Source: Calamus simplicifolius
Lineage: Eukaryota > Streptophyta > Magnoliopsida > Arecales > Arecaceae
Assembly: GCA_900491605.1 (NCBI GenBank)
Contig: UESW01004258.1
Location: forward strand, 692,465-756,464
Length of the DNA stretch: 64,000 nt
Reading direction: 5' to 3'
The notes under the pieces are model-generated. The model was not told where the DNA came from. It did no database searches and saw only the letters and a list, made by a program, of their open reading frames with translations. The stretch's first letter is position 1; each line of letters starts with the position of its first letter. Both the position numbers and the translations under genes were made by a program. Below, piece after piece: positions 1-12,258 of this stretch.

Positions 1-345
1 GTATCAAAAATCAGAAACTTTTCTGATTGACATTAAAATCGTTCCAGATTCATTTTATTCATTGTTTTGACATGAAATCAATAGAATTAACCTTTAGAAG
101 TGATTCATGAACTAATCCATAAACTTTTTGAATAAAACATGAATTATAACATTTCTTTTCAAAAGTTTGAATATTGAGCTTAAAGTCACTTTCAAAATTG
201 ATTAAAGTTAAACTTGAGCATTCTCATTGATTGTTCAAAATAAATTTGTTGCTTCATTTTCATAAACTCATTACATCCTTTAATAAACTCAATGACTTTT
301 AGTAATCATCAAAATTAAAAGGATTGGATCATATAATTTTTCTAT
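1..345 (-). repeat. AT-rich fragment resembling the inner end of a SIRE-type LTR
   Basis: Around 285-332 the sequence follows the same pattern (CTCAAT..., AATCATCAAAAT, GGATCA) as the right-hand ends of the minus-oriented LTRs at 8,640-8,681 and 12,200-12,257. The rest is AT-rich with no reading frame. Its orientation is opposite to the LTR fragment that follows, so this is either an inverted junction or a chance resemblance in AT-rich DNA. Low confidence. Confidence 0.3.
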
Positions 346-1553
346 AATCTTTCAACAGAACCTCATTTCTGCATTAAATTAGAGCCGACTCTTGCAGGGA
401 ATTAGAGCTGACTCTAATGATAAAATAGAGACTGATTTTTTGGGGCATAATTAGAGCCGACTTCCGCTTTTGTTAAAGTCGACTCCAGCACGAAAAGATG
501 TCAACCCCATGAAAAATCAGAGCCAACTCCACGATGAGCAAATATTACCATTTTGAGCATCCCAACTTAGAGTCGACTCCAGGCCAGATTAGAGTCGACT
601 CTAATCTGTCAGAGACGGATTTCATATGTGATAGAGACGACTCCAGAACTTGTCTTTTCTCTAACAAACCTCAAGGGCTCTTTCCTCTCTCATGCTAAAT
701 ACATCCATAAGTACATTTAATAGCTAGTTTTTTCAAAAAATGGATTAAGAGGAAATTATAAAAGGAAAGATATCCGACCGTTTTGAAAAGACGAAAAATA
801 GAAGAGAGAGAGAGAGAGAAATCAAAAAGAAAAAGTTTAGATTTGAAATCCCAAATGTTCAAAAAAAAAGTTTAGAGAAATCCAAAGCATTCAAAAGTCA
901 ACTTAGAAGGATTTTCATCAAATTAAAAGGAGAAGAAAAGAGCCCTAGTTCTTCAACAGCCTCTACATCAACGTTTCTTTCAAAGCTTCAATCCTATCTT
1001 GAGGAAGATTATCCAAGAGAAAAAGAAGAAAAGTTCACCTTAAGAAATCTTCCAAATCAGGCTCCTTTATTTCTATCTTGTTCATATTGCTTATTTGCTC
1101 ATTTAAGGAGCTTTCTATCTATTGTAACTTTACTCTTATTACATTTGGTTACCAATTCAATCAGGTGATTATGGTAGGTTGTGGTAGGTTGTGTGTTGGT
1201 AATCCTGTAAAAACCGGCTGGGTTCGTTGTGATCCCATTGTAAAACAACAAGTTTGAGTTGTGAGCTTGTAAAACAACTCGGCTGTAATCAAGGTGATTA
1301 TAGTGTGGGCCCAAGAGTTGCCTAAAAGTGGATGTAGGTGTAGCTAACACCGAATCATTATAAATATTTGTGTTTGTCGTGCATGTCTCTTGTTCTCTCT
1401 ACTCTATTCTTATATTTTGCTTTGCATTCTTAGCACAATATTCATTGCATTTTTCTTTGTGCACTGTCACTTTGTAAAATTATTTTTAAGCGCCAAATTT
1501 TTTTAAGAACCTAATTCATCCCCCTCCCCTCTTAGGTTGCCATCTGGGCCAAC
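346..1553 (+). mobile_element. SIRE-type copia LTR, right-facing, 5' part missing or rearranged
   Basis: From about 1,120 to 1,553 the sequence is the reverse complement of the first ~430 bases of the LTRs at 7,216, 10,752, 19,450 and 38,309, and it ends in GGGCCAACA as expected of a TG...CA LTR. Between 385 and 640 it carries several copies of the family's AGAGTCGACTCC/AGAGCCGACTC motif. No tRNA-iMet primer site follows at 1,554, so this is the 3' LTR of an element to the left of the window, or a solo LTR. The short ORF on the opposite strand at 1,099-1,350 is LTR sequence, not a gene. Confidence 0.7.
1359..1366 (+). promoter_or_regulatory. LTR TATA box
   Basis: TATAAATA sits about 190 bases before the LTR end, at the position equivalent to the TATAAAAT box of the other SIRE LTRs. 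It would be the U3/R promoter of this LTR. Confidence 0.5.
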
Positions 1554-1689
1554 ACAATGTAATAAAATGTTGAACTAGGCTTTATTGAACAATTATGAAA
1601 TCCAAACACAAATGCAAATATATTCTTAGCAACAATCAATCCTAAGCAAATTAAGAGAATGGCTATAATATTAGCTCAAAACTACTTTA

Positions 1690-2790
1690 CATTCAAGCAA
1701 TGTGCAAGATATAATTTTTTTCTCTTTTATTTGAATTTTATTTGAAGCACAATATAATGATGCAACAAATTATAATGAATAAAAGCTTCAATTTCTACCA
1801 AAAAAATAAAAAACTTCAACAACCAAATTTTGTGGAACGTTAAGCAATAATTTTAATAATGGCTGAAGAAAAAGTTTCATTATTAATACCAGCATCCATA
1901 TGATAAATAAAGAATTTATATACATTAAGCCTCCATGTAGAAACTTCAATAAATTAATGCTTGCATCATTACTATGAGTCCCACACAATATATAAGATAT
2001 GATTTTTTTACTCTATTGTTTAATTATTCTTAAAAAAATAAATAAAATAAAATAAAAAAAAACTTTAATAGCTATAAATTCTTATGGCACATTAAGTGAG
2101 GAAATTTTATGATAGTTAAGCACACTAATTTTTTATGTTATTAAATGAATTTTAATAATGCTTGAGCGCAGCTTAACATGGGCATTCAGATTGTACAGGA
2201 AAAACTTTGCCTTTCGTTTTAGATACATACTAGCATATAATCTCTATGTTTTTGGGATATGATTTTTTTTTTAGATTTTAATTATTCTTACAATGCAACA
2301 TAGAAATAGAATAAATTATAATAAATAAAATGTTTTCATAATTAAATTTTTATTATATATTAAGTAGTAAATTTTAATGATAGCCGAGCAAAAACTATCG
2401 TTATTTATGTCACTATTTATAAGTTGAATGAGATAACTCTTCATAAACTATGTCTCTGCACAGAAATTTTTGTTATCAATATCAAGATCACTAATACTAG
2501 TCCCATGAAATGGATGGAGCATGATTTTTTTTCTTCTAGATGTTATAATAAATACATGGCTTCAAAATATCTATGCTACATCAAGCAATGAATTTTAATA
2601 ATTGAGTTTATCAATATCTATTTCCTATTAAGTAATGTAAATTAATAATAGTCGAGAACATTAATACAAATGTTTTAATATTTGTTATATATTGAATAAT
2701 AAACATTAATAATAGTCAAGCATATAAATACTAATATTTACATAATGAATGGAGAATAAACTAAATTTAATCATGCATAACTTTATTTTA
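1690..2790. repeat. decayed ~270-bp tandem repeat, AT-rich
   Basis: A recognisable block (GATATGATTTTTTT-like, then AATTATTCTTA, then a 'TTTTAATAATGGCTGAG/TAGCCGAG' segment) recurs near 1,706, 1,993, 2,257 and 2,520. The spacings are about 287, 264 and 263 bases. Copies are strongly diverged. No coding potential is visible; short ORFs here are random AT-rich frames. Confidence 0.45.
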
Positions 2791-3254
2791 GTATTTACTA
2801 AAATGTGGCATGCATGAAACATGCATTGTTTAAACTAATTAATTAATAAATACCATGAGTATAATAAGACATAATTATATTTGTTTAATAAAATATTTAG
2901 TAAAAGTGATAATAAATATTGTATGATTATCGTCAAAAGTCATGTGAAAATATGATAAGATTAGACATGTGTCATTCCAAGGCATATAATATAATAAGAG
3001 AAACAAAAAAATGTCAAAAAGAGATAAAGAAAAAAATAAGGAAATATAAAGGATTAGACATGTTTCAATCTTAGGCATCCATAAAGTTAGCATTTTATGA
3101 TAGAATAAATTAAATAATATCATTTGACATTCAAAATTTTGACTAATAAATCATAATAAAGATGTTGAGAATTGTAGTAATTAAAGAATTTTAAAATACC
3201 TAGATTCTTTGCTTGTAAAAATTTAATTATTTTTATCTATAGATAATCTAGTAA
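2791..3254. other. AT-rich intergenic sequence, nothing recognised
   Basis: Low-complexity AT-rich DNA without a supported frame, terminal repeat or RNA gene. Confidence 0.5.
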
Positions 3255-4169
3255 TGTCACGCCCCAAGCCCACTACTCAGTTGGGCTTGCGACACAACTA
3301 CGTGATCCCTAAGGTAGGACCCTAGATAGTATGCAAGGCATGGAGATCTGACCCAATTAATTATCAACAGGAATCATGAACAATGATTCCATATATCGCA
3401 AATACAGGAGTAAGATACAATTGGCATCAAAACAAAAGCTAACCAAAATTCACTCTAAAATCCCTGATCATCCCACACAGTTAAGCAATCTATAGCCCTA
3501 AAAAATAAAAGAAATAAAGCTCATAGCTCACTAAGAAATTTCCTTCCATGCATACTAACATGAATTAAATATGCATATATATATCATTTTATAAGAATAA
3601 ATAAAAGAAGCCAACAATAATATCCCCATGCCAATTGAATCATATACGAACCATCAAGTAACATTCCATAACCATAATTCATAGCTCATAATTATAAAAC
3701 TCCATCAAAGCTAGTCCTAAGCTGAGTAAAGGAGGAGGATTGTGTTAGGTAGCTGACAGCCAACGTAAAACTTCATCAGATCCCCTAAAATATGAATCTA
3801 CTAGAGGTAGAGGTGGACCTAGCTAAACTAATATGAACATAAATAATTAAAAAAAATATAACTATTTATAATTTGAATGTCGACTTAGTCCTAAATAGAG
3901 CAGAGTGGAGGAAGCAGATTCATGTAGTCGACCCTGTGCAGTTGGAAAAAGGCTTAGATGAGTTGAGTTGAGTTAAGTTAAGCTTACAATAGTAATAGCC
4001 CTATGGCATATTTCATAACCTAGTCAATTCATGATAGCCTTTAGATTCATGATTTATGCACATGCCAAGTTTCACATCCTCGATCCACAATAGTTTTACT
4101 TAATGTTTATTATTATTATTGCATGTTAGATCCAACACTTCAGCATCTGTGCAAGTCATAGCTAGTTAA

Positions 4170-4400
4170 GCCATATCTCACTAGGCAACATCCTCGCCAC
4201 AATAGGTAATACCTTACTAGACGATGCCCTCTCTACAATAGGCAATGTTCCATCAGGTAACGCCCTTACTATAATAAACAAGACTCCACTAAGCATCACT
4301 CTCACCGTAGTAGGTCCCATTAAGTGTTGTTCTCAACATAATAGGCAAGGTCTCACTAGGCGGTGCTTACACCATAGTAGGCAAGGCTCCACTAGGCAGT
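4170..4400. repeat. degenerate ~45-50-bp minisatellite
   Basis: About five diverged copies of a unit reading roughly 'ATAGGCAAGGCTCCACTAGG - CGGTGCTCTCACCATA' follow each other. Periodicity is visible through the recurring AATAGGCAA and CACTAGGC blocks. Confidence 0.5.
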
Positions 4401-4479
4401 TTACTCATACGACAAGTCCAAATACCTATTTTTCTCTAATATATTAGATTTATTTGATTAACCCATCATGTTTTGGTAA

Positions 4480-4670
4480 TGGATTAACTACAGCCACACT
4501 TCCATTGATGGCCAGCTATAGCGCAAAAGAGAAAGATTTCACACATCCATTAGTAGCTAGCTATAGAGAAAAAAGAGATATATGTTATACTTCTACCAAT
4601 GGTAGGTTGTAGAGGGAAAGAGACAAATGCCACACTTCTGCTAGTGACCGGTTACAAAGAGACGCCATAT
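4480..4670. repeat. degenerate ~58-bp minisatellite
   Basis: Three imperfect copies of 'CCACACTTCCATTGATGGCC - AGCTATAGAGAAAAAGAGA' occur in tandem next to the previous minisatellite. Confidence 0.45.
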
Positions 4671-4740
4671 ACCTACACATGACAAGGTATCACAAAGCTG
4701 ATCCAATTGCATCCACCCCACTTGATATTTTCTTATGATT

Positions 4741-5059
4741 TAATTATCAATATTGTGCATGCTTTATTATCATTATCATTTTATTGAGAATTTAAACTTC
4801 ACAATGACAACACAATTTCAAATAACAGCCTTTCATGAAATTATTCATACCAAAGGTAATTATGCTATAATAAACAACACAACTATATGTATATAATATA
4901 AAATAATGTAATATAATGTAATATTAAATTTTATGCTAATGATTGTATTTGAGATTTCTAATCTCAGATGAGAGCACAACTGATTAAGATATTAGCTCAA
5001 ACTATAAGAACACTTGTTTTATCCAAATTAATTTTGAATTAAATTAACAATAACAATAA
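4741..5059. other. AT-rich sequence, nothing recognised
   Basis: No frame or repeat is supported between the LTR-like relic and the LINE relic. Confidence 0.5.
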
Positions 5060-7185
5060 TAATGAAGCCTTAATTTTAAACTAGTTGGGTTCGGCTATAT
5101 GAATCATTTTTCTCAATTCAGCTCTATTATGAATCATATTTTTTGCAAAATACAAAGATTTTAAGTCTTTCTTCATCATTTACTCTCATATGATTTTTAG
5201 TCTATCTTTATCTTTTTTCCTTCTACATATATTAAGTTACTCTATACAGGTGCATCTTTAGGTCTATATTGTACTTATTCAAAATATCTAAGTCATCTTT
5301 CCCTTAGTTTACTTTTGACTAGATTGAGCTACCTTTATCTTTTTATAAATGGCTTCATTTCTTATCCCATCTTTTTTTGTATTACCATATATCCATCTTA
5401 ATATTCTTATTTTCGTCATATTCATCTTATATACATTTTTTTTAACTGCTCAACATTCTGTGCTATAAAGTATAGTTGGTCCTATGCCTATTTTAAAAAC
5501 TTTTTCTTCAACTGAGTAGGTACTCTATGATCACATAATATTGAAGTTATACTTTTTCATTTTATTCAACCTACTTTAATTCTATGGACAACATCATTCG
5601 TAATCTCTCCTTCATTATAAATAATCAATCTTAAATACCAAAAATGATCATTTTTAGTACTTTCATAATTTTTAGTTTTTACTCTATATTCATTTTTATT
5701 TCTAATTGTACTAAAATTATATTTTATGTATTCTATTTTTATCCTAATTAACCTAAAACTTTAGATTTTAATGCATTTCGCCTTGTTCTAACTTACGATT
5801 AACTCTAATATTTGTTTTATGTACTAGTACTATATCTTCTATAAATAGTATGCATCATGTAATATTATCTTGAATATGTCTAATAAGCTCATATATAATT
5901 AAAATGAAATGATAGGAACTAAGAGTGAACTCATGATGTAAACTTACTTTAATAAAAATTTGTTAGTATGACTATTAATAGTTCTTTCACTAGTAACTAC
6001 ACCATCATATATTTTTTTATTATATTAATATACTTAACAGATACCTCTTTCTTTCCTACCACCCACTATAATATATTTTTAAAGACCCTATTATATGCTT
6101 TTTTAAGATTAATTAAAACTATGTGAAGATTTTATTTCTTTCTCTATATTTCTCTATTAACATCCTAAGAAAAAAAATAATTTATGCAGTCAACCTTTTT
6201 AGCATAAAATCAAATTAATTCTTTAATTTTTTTAGTGCATCTCAATCTATATTTAATTATTTTCTTTGAAAATTTCATAGTATGACCTATGAGTTTAATA
6301 CTACGATAATTATAGTAGTTTCTAAAATTAAATATCTTTTTTATTCTTATAAAATGATACCATAATATTCTTTCTTTATTTATTAAGCATCTTTTTAGTT
6401 TTTAAACTCTTATTAAGTAAATTTGTCACACAAGGCACTCCACATCATCTAAATATTTCTAAATTTTTGAAGAAATCTTATTAGGTCCTATAACTTTTTT
6501 TACTTTTATTTTTTTATAACATTATTTACTTCAAATGGCCTAATTTTATGAATATACACCGTAACCTTATCGTTAATGGAGTAAGTAGGACATTATAAAT
6601 TATTTGCATAATTTTTATTTAATAATTTATTTAAATAACTTTTTGATCTTTCTTTAAATTTTTTTAATCAAAACTTTTGATCATCATTTATGATGCATTT
6701 AACATGAAACATATCTCTATTTTTTTTTTTTGTCTCTTACTTTACAATTATCCTTCTCTCTATTTTCAGCTTCTAACTTATGATTTAATTCCTTATATAC
6801 CTTACATCTAGTTTTCTATACTATTTTTTTAACTTTTTCCTAATATACATTGTAACCTTATCCTTGATGGAGCAAGTAGGACATTATAAATTAATTGCAT
6901 AATTTTTATTTAATAATTTATTTAAATAACTTTTTTCATTTTTCTTTAATTTTTTTAATCAAAAATTTTTATCATCATTTTTGATGCATTTAACCTGAAA
7001 CATATCTCTATTTTTTTGTCTCTTACTTTATAATTATCCTTCTCTCTATTTTTAGCTTCTAACTTATGATATAATTCCTTATATACCTTACATCTAGTTT
7101 TTTATACTATTTTTTTAAACTTTTTTTCTTATAGTTTTCACAACTTCTTCATTCTTATAGTAGTTTTTTTATAGCACTCTCTTTC
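5060..7185 (-). mobile_element. RTE-like LINE relic (ORF2 reverse transcriptase remains)
   Basis: The minus strand carries decayed pieces of a plant RTE-clade ORF2 in the right order. Its catalytic-site remnant reads E-D-I-V-L-V near 5,820-5,852 (family: FADDIVLV). The C-terminal motif reads GPTILYSTEC near 5,455-5,490 (family: LYGTECW). An 'M..TKIRILRW' segment lies near 5,385-5,425. The 3' tail motif GTTGGGTTCGGCTATATGAA occurs at ~5,083-5,102. Stops and indels are everywhere. It is truncated or obscured upstream, where element A has inserted. The clade call is from motif recognition, not an alignment. Confidence 0.65.
6550..7125. repeat. tandem duplication (~285 bp) inside the LINE relic
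   Basis: 6,552-6,838 and 6,843-7,125 are two copies of the same stretch. Both run from 'ATATACACCGTAACCTTATC' through 'GGACATTATAAATTA' and 'CATTTAACATGAAACATATC' to 'CCTTATATACCTTACATCTA'. They differ by scattered substitutions and small indels. Confidence 0.8.
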
Positions 7186-7215
7186 GGCCTTGACTACTAA
7201 TTGAACTTTCTAATT

Positions 7216-8681
7216 TGTTGGCCCAGATGGAAACCCAAGAGGGGGGGTTGAATTGGGTTCTATAAAAAAATTAACAATTTAAAACTTAAAACCAATTAAG
7301 TTAACTAGCAAATTAATGCAACAATGTAAAGCACAATGAGAGAGAGATAGAGGCAAAGGCACGACAAACATACAAAGATTTAGAGTGGTTCGGTGTATCC
7401 CACACCTACGTCCACTCCCAAGCAACTCTTGGGTCCACACTATAATCACCCAGATTACAGTCGAGTTATTTTATAAGCTCACAACTCTAACTTGTTGTTT
7501 TACATGGGGTCACAATGAACCCAGCTGGTTTTTTCAGGTTCACCAGCATAAAACCCAATGTAAGCTATACTTAGCTTACCCCGAGGTTAACAACCTCAAC
7601 TAATTCAATCGCCTGATTGAATTAGACAAACAACAAATCAATTAAGAATTTATAACAATAACATCTCCTTAATTGAGCAAATGAGCAATGTAAGTAAATG
7701 GTAGAAAAGCCTGATTTCTGAAGCAATGTAGGGCTTGAGCTTTTCTTCTTTTCTTCTCTTCTCCTTCTCTTCTGAATTGAATGGAATTAGAACACTTGAA
7801 GAGATTTTGGTTAATAAACGGTTGAAAATTTAGGGCTTTTCTTCTTCTTCTTCAAAATTAGGGAAATCTTTTGAAATAGCTCTTTTGGCGCTTTTTGGAT
7901 TCCTCTTCTAACTCTCAATAGTGGATAGGCTTTGGCTTAGAAGATTTCTTGAAGTGGGATTTTTGATTTTTCTTTCTTTCTTTTTATTTCACTGTTTTTT
8001 CAGTTCTTCTTATTTCAAACGGTTCAATCCCTTTTTATAGGCATTTCAATACATGAGTAGGTGAAAAATAGCCATTGGAGTTGTCCTTGGATGAACCTTA
8101 CCAAAAGAAAATAGATTCGTTAGAGGTTAGGTAAGAAAAATATATTCGTTGAAAACTTGAAATTCTGTTTCTGATATGGAGGTGTCGGCTCCAGGTCTTC
8201 AGGTGTCGGCTCCAAATCAGATTTCCAAAAATAGTAATAAACGATCCGTCAAGGTGTCGGCTCCAAGTTTTTGAAGTGTCGGCTTGGCGAGATCTGGGGT
8301 TGGCTCTAAATTTCTGAAGGTGTTGGCTCCGCTAATGTCCAAAAAATTACTCTCTATAACTGGTCTGGAGTTGGCTCCACACTCTGGTGTCGACTCTAAC
8401 TTTTCATGTGTTGGCTCCAGAATTTTAGGTGTCAGCTTCGAACTGTGCCAAAAAATAACACTGCTCTGATACTCTCTGGTGTCGACTCCAAGGACTTAGG
8501 GTGTCGGCTCCAAGTTCTGAACTTACATAAATTCCATTTAAATTCAACTTGAAACTAATTTTCTAAGTAACATATTGATGAATAACCAATCTTAATTCTT
8601 GAAACACTTATCAAATTTATCAAACATAAGGAATATACTCATGGCTTTTGTTAATCATCAAAATCAATAATTGGGTCAACA
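7216..8681 (-). mobile_element. Element A 3' LTR
   Basis: 1,466 bp, TGTTGGCCC...GGGTCAACA, colinear with 38,309-39,779. The TATA box seen in the other LTR copies is mutated here (TAGAGTGG instead of TATAGTGG on the plus strand near 7,381). The interval 8,180-8,520 holds about a dozen spaced copies of GGTGTCGGCTCC and variants. The ORFs 7,385-7,603 and 8,284-8,469 are LTR shadows. Confidence 0.93.
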
Positions 8682-8682
8682 A

Positions 8683-8695
8683 TCTCTCCCTTTTT
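8683..8695 (-). promoter_or_regulatory. Element A polypurine tract
   Basis: Read on the minus strand this is AAAAAGGGAGAGA, immediately before the LTR start TGTTGACCC. It would prime plus-strand cDNA synthesis. Confidence 0.8.
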
Positions 8696-9301
8696 GATGA
8701 TGACAAAAATATTGAGTATATGCATGTTTTAATCAATGAAAGTTTTAAAACAGAGAAAAGTTCTCATAGTTAAGCTTCCCATGAATGAGGTAGCTCCCCC
8801 TATGATACTCAAATTAACATCTTTTTTTCTTATCATTAAAATTCATGCAATTAAGTTCATTCAATATTTGATACCAATTAATTAATGAAATTCATTCAAT
8901 GTATATATAATTATCTTCTCTTCCCTTTGTACATTCAATTATAACTTTTATGCTTATACAAATATCATTTACTTCTCCCCTTTTTTGTAATCAACAAAAA
9001 GGTTAAGAAGATGCAAATAATATAGATTAAAATCAATGCATTACACATTAAGTGAATCAAAATTTAATTCAAGTCACTCAATATCAAGGTTCAAAGATAG
9101 TAAATATGATCTTCATTAAAGAATCAAAACATTACATCATAATTGCTTTCATACATCATTGAACTATAACAAAATGTTGCTTTAATTACATCAAAACATC
9201 AATATATATTAAACTAAATATCAACTTCTAATTACATCAAAACATCAAAACATATTAAGCTAAACATCAACTTCTAATTACATCAAAAGCAAACTAAAAT
9301 T
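8696..9301. other. Element A 3' untranslated spacer
   Basis: AT-rich internal sequence between the extra ORF and the 3' LTR. At 9,180-9,295 there are about 2.5 copies of a ~50-bp unit (AATTACATCAAAACATCAA...CTAAACATCAACTTCT). No frame is visible. Confidence 0.6.
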
Positions 9302-10735
9302 CTAATAACCAAATCTAAGAAGTCTTTGCAATTCTTCTAAACTCTTCTCCATTCCTTCCTTTTGAATCTTCATGAAGTCTTTTAGTCTGTCATCAAGGAA
9401 AGCAGATGCAGTAACAATTTTCTCTTGAAGCTCTACATTGCACTTTGAATAAATATCTGAGTCTCCTCCTATATCCTTGATCTTTTCAAAAATAAGCTTT
9501 AAGTCCGACTTCAAAGCCTCTGAAGAAGTTTCAAAAGATGAACCAAACCTGGTAACCTTGTCTTCTATAGAGTAGAGGATCTCCTTAATATTCAAAAATT
9601 TAGCATCAACCTCAGTTTTTATCCTTTCTTCATGACTAGCCAATAGATTTTCAAGCTGCTCTAACTGAATATCAGAAAATCTAGAAGAAATATAAGAAGA
9701 GGGTGCAGAATCAGGTACAAATGTAGGTGCAGGTGCTGGAGTCGCCGAGGGTGCCTCCGGGGGTACTAAACAACTCGGTGCAGGCGAGTGATGCCTATCT
9801 GAGGGTCCTACCTTGGAAGGTCCATGGACCACAGAGTCAGCCACAGTGGCTCTCAACTCATCCTAACCTTTCCTTAACCAAATACCATTCACTTTCTTAA
9901 AATTCATCCGGTGCAAAGTAGCAGAATTGTAGTAGTCAGTGTATCGAAGTCTCTTTAAGGGCTCATTTTCCAGAATGCTAACTCCTTGGCTTTGAAATAC
10001 TTTCGTCAAAACAATGCCATAAGGAAGTGTATCTCTCTTCCTACTGCTTGCCTCTGCCATGTATCCAATTATCATCCCTAGTAGGTTAAGAGGCAGTCCC
10101 ACAATCACACTATCCATAACTACAATGTCTCGCTCCGAAACATAATCAAATCATCCTGTCTTAGGAAACAAGATCCGGCTACAAATGTTGTGAAGCAATC
10201 TAAGCTCTAGGGGTAGCTGATTAGCACTTACTTCCTTAAATTCAGTTATCTCTCTACCAAGTAGTCTAGAAAGTGCTACACCCCTCTCACTATGTGTGCT
10301 CGCTATCAAACCAATAGCAGGAATTTCCAATAAATTCCCCAAGATTTCCGCTGTCAAATGGATTCTGGTGCCTCTGACTGAGCTAACAAGCCCACCATCT
10401 CCTCTAGATAAATTGCTATAAAACTCCTTTACTAGACTTGGGTAAGTTGGGATATCCATTGAGCAAAATCGTTTCCAACCCATTTCCTTTAATTGTCTTC
10501 CTAAAGAAAAACCCTCTAAGTCAAAAAAGTTAAAATCTACTTTCCTACCAGTTGTAATGATTTTTCCTGCTAGCAAATCAACTTGAGGGGATAAAGTAGA
10601 GGGATTCACACTTTGGGTTGAAGAAGAGGATGTAGAAGATGAACTGGACGAAGGTTGACGAGCCGGACGCCTCGCAGTCCTTCTTCCGGTCGTAATGGGC
10701 GCTCCAAAGGATGATCCACGGCGCTTTGGTGCCAT
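9302..10735 (-). pseudogene. Element A extra ORF (SIRE 'envelope-like' / plant transposon protein), two in-frame stops
   Basis: A single minus-strand frame of 478 codons starts MAPKRRGSSFG and ends LLRFGY-stop. It is interrupted only by TGA near 10,148 (after LFPKTG) and TAG near 9,860 (after WLRKG). The N-terminus is basic and serine-rich. The middle (FFDLEGFSLGRQLKEMGW, then ...LVKEFYSNL) resembles the putative plant transposon protein domain found in many SIRE-type and other plant elements. The C-terminal third is acidic with coiled-coil character (LEQLENLLASHEERIKTEV). The start ATG lies only 16 bases from the insertion point of element B, so the natural upstream context now lies 10 kb away at 20,956. 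The function of this ORF is not established; 'envelope-like' is a traditional label. Confidence 0.75.
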
Positions 10736-10751
10736 TGGAAGCAAGGGGATG

Positions 10752-12257
10752 TGTTGTCCCAGATGACAACCCAAGAGGGGGGGGGTGAATTGGGTTCTTT
10801 AAAAAATTTAGCCTTTTTAAAAATTATTTGCTTAAGAAGAATGAAAGTAAATGCAATGTAAATACAAAGTACAATAAATAAAACAGAGATAGAGATAGAG
10901 TCAATGGAAGCATGGCAAACACAAAGATTTTATAGTGGTTCGGTGTATCCAACACCTACATCCACTCCCAAGATCCTACTTGGATCCACACTATAATCTC
11001 CTCGATTACAGTCGAGTTGTTTTACAAGTTCAAAACTCAAACTTATTGTTTTACCTGGGATCACAATGAACCCAGCCGATTTTTCGGGCTCACCAGCACA
11101 CAACCCAAGACTCAAGCAAAACTAGCTTGACCCGAGGTTAACAACCTCCACTAGTTCAATCCCCTTTGATTGAACTAGGCACAAGCAAGTATATAAATGT
11201 TTTACAAATTTTCACAGCTCCTTAATGAGCAGATATTCAAAGAAAAGTAAATAGGTTTAGAAAAGCCTGTTTTGAAGTTGTTTGGCATTGAGCTTTTCTT
11301 CTTTTCCTCTTCTTCTTGCTGGGTTGAATCAAGCCTCAGCTCCGATTCTTCACAGTGGATGCAGTTGAGAAGATTGAAAAGATAGTCTCTTTCTTCTAGA
11401 TGAGAAACCTCCGATTTTCCTCTATTTGAACGGCTTGGATTCTTCTTTGAGCTTTGTGGAGTGGAAGGTTTAGAAATTGAAAGCTCCTCTCTTGGATATA
11501 CGGCTCAAGACTTCTAGGATTTTAATTTTTGATTGTGTCTATCCGTTTCTATCTCTCTCTTTCTATATTTTCAAACGGTTGTTTTTCCCCTTTTTATAGA
11601 TTTTCCTTTGATTCATTTTTGGGTGGAAATCTAGCCGTTGGAGTGTACCTGAAAGGATTTTCCATTCATAAAAAATAGTCGTTAGATGTCAGAAATCAAA
11701 AATATTACCGTTAGAGCTGATCTGGCATTTTTGATTTTTTCCAGGTGGGTTGGAGTCGGCTCCAGCTTTTCAGGTGTCGGCTCCGAATCGTTTTTCCATA
11801 AATAGTAAATTCTGAGTTCGTCGTGGAGTCAGCTCCGCAAAAGCAAGTGTCGGCTCGCCGTCGTCAGGTGTCGACTCCCGAAAACTAAAGGTGTCGGCTC
11901 CAGGATGCTCAGAAAAATCATCGCTCTGTTCCAGCATCGGAGTCGGCTCCTGACACAGTAAAGTGTCGACTCCGAAACCTTAGGTGTCAGCTCCGAAACT
12001 CTAGGTGTCGGCTCCAGGTTATATTAAAAATCAGATTAAAATTGAATTGGCCATGGGGTCGGCTCCAGACATTCTAGGTGTCGACTCAAGCTCTGAAACT
12101 TTAAAATCTCTGATTTGTATATGTTTCAAAACATTTCTTAATTCCTTTAAATTGATCAAATAAATTTAAGTCCTGAAACACTTATGAAATCCATTAGTAA
12201 TCAAATGAATATACTCAATTCCTTTATTAATCATCAAAATCAATGAGTGGATCAACA
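10752..12257 (-). mobile_element. Element B 3' LTR
   Basis: 1,506 bp, TGTTGTCCC...GGATCAACA, colinear with 19,450-20,950. TATAAAAT on the minus strand at 10,927-10,934 is intact. The interval 11,750-12,090 carries about 13 spaced GGTGTCGGCTCC/GTCGACTCC motifs. Confidence 0.93.
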
Positions 12258-12258
12258 A

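Larger units (their letters stand above)
3255..4740 (+). mobile_element. possible relic of an LTR-type element (TGTCACGCCCC start)
   Basis: Composition changes sharply at TGTCACGCCCCAAGCCC, a start typical of several plant gypsy LTRs. The following 1.5 kb is less AT-rich, has no frame and contains two short minisatellites (4,170-4,400 and 4,480-4,670). No matching second LTR, primer site or TSD is visible, so the call rests on the terminal motif and non-coding character only. Confidence 0.3.

Noticed and set aside
7385..7603. Repeated small ORF (MVRCIPHLRPLP...) found at several places
   Set aside because: It lies in the R/U5 part of every SIRE LTR (also 19,632-19,832 and 38,429-38,695), so it is LTR sequence, not a conserved peptide gene.
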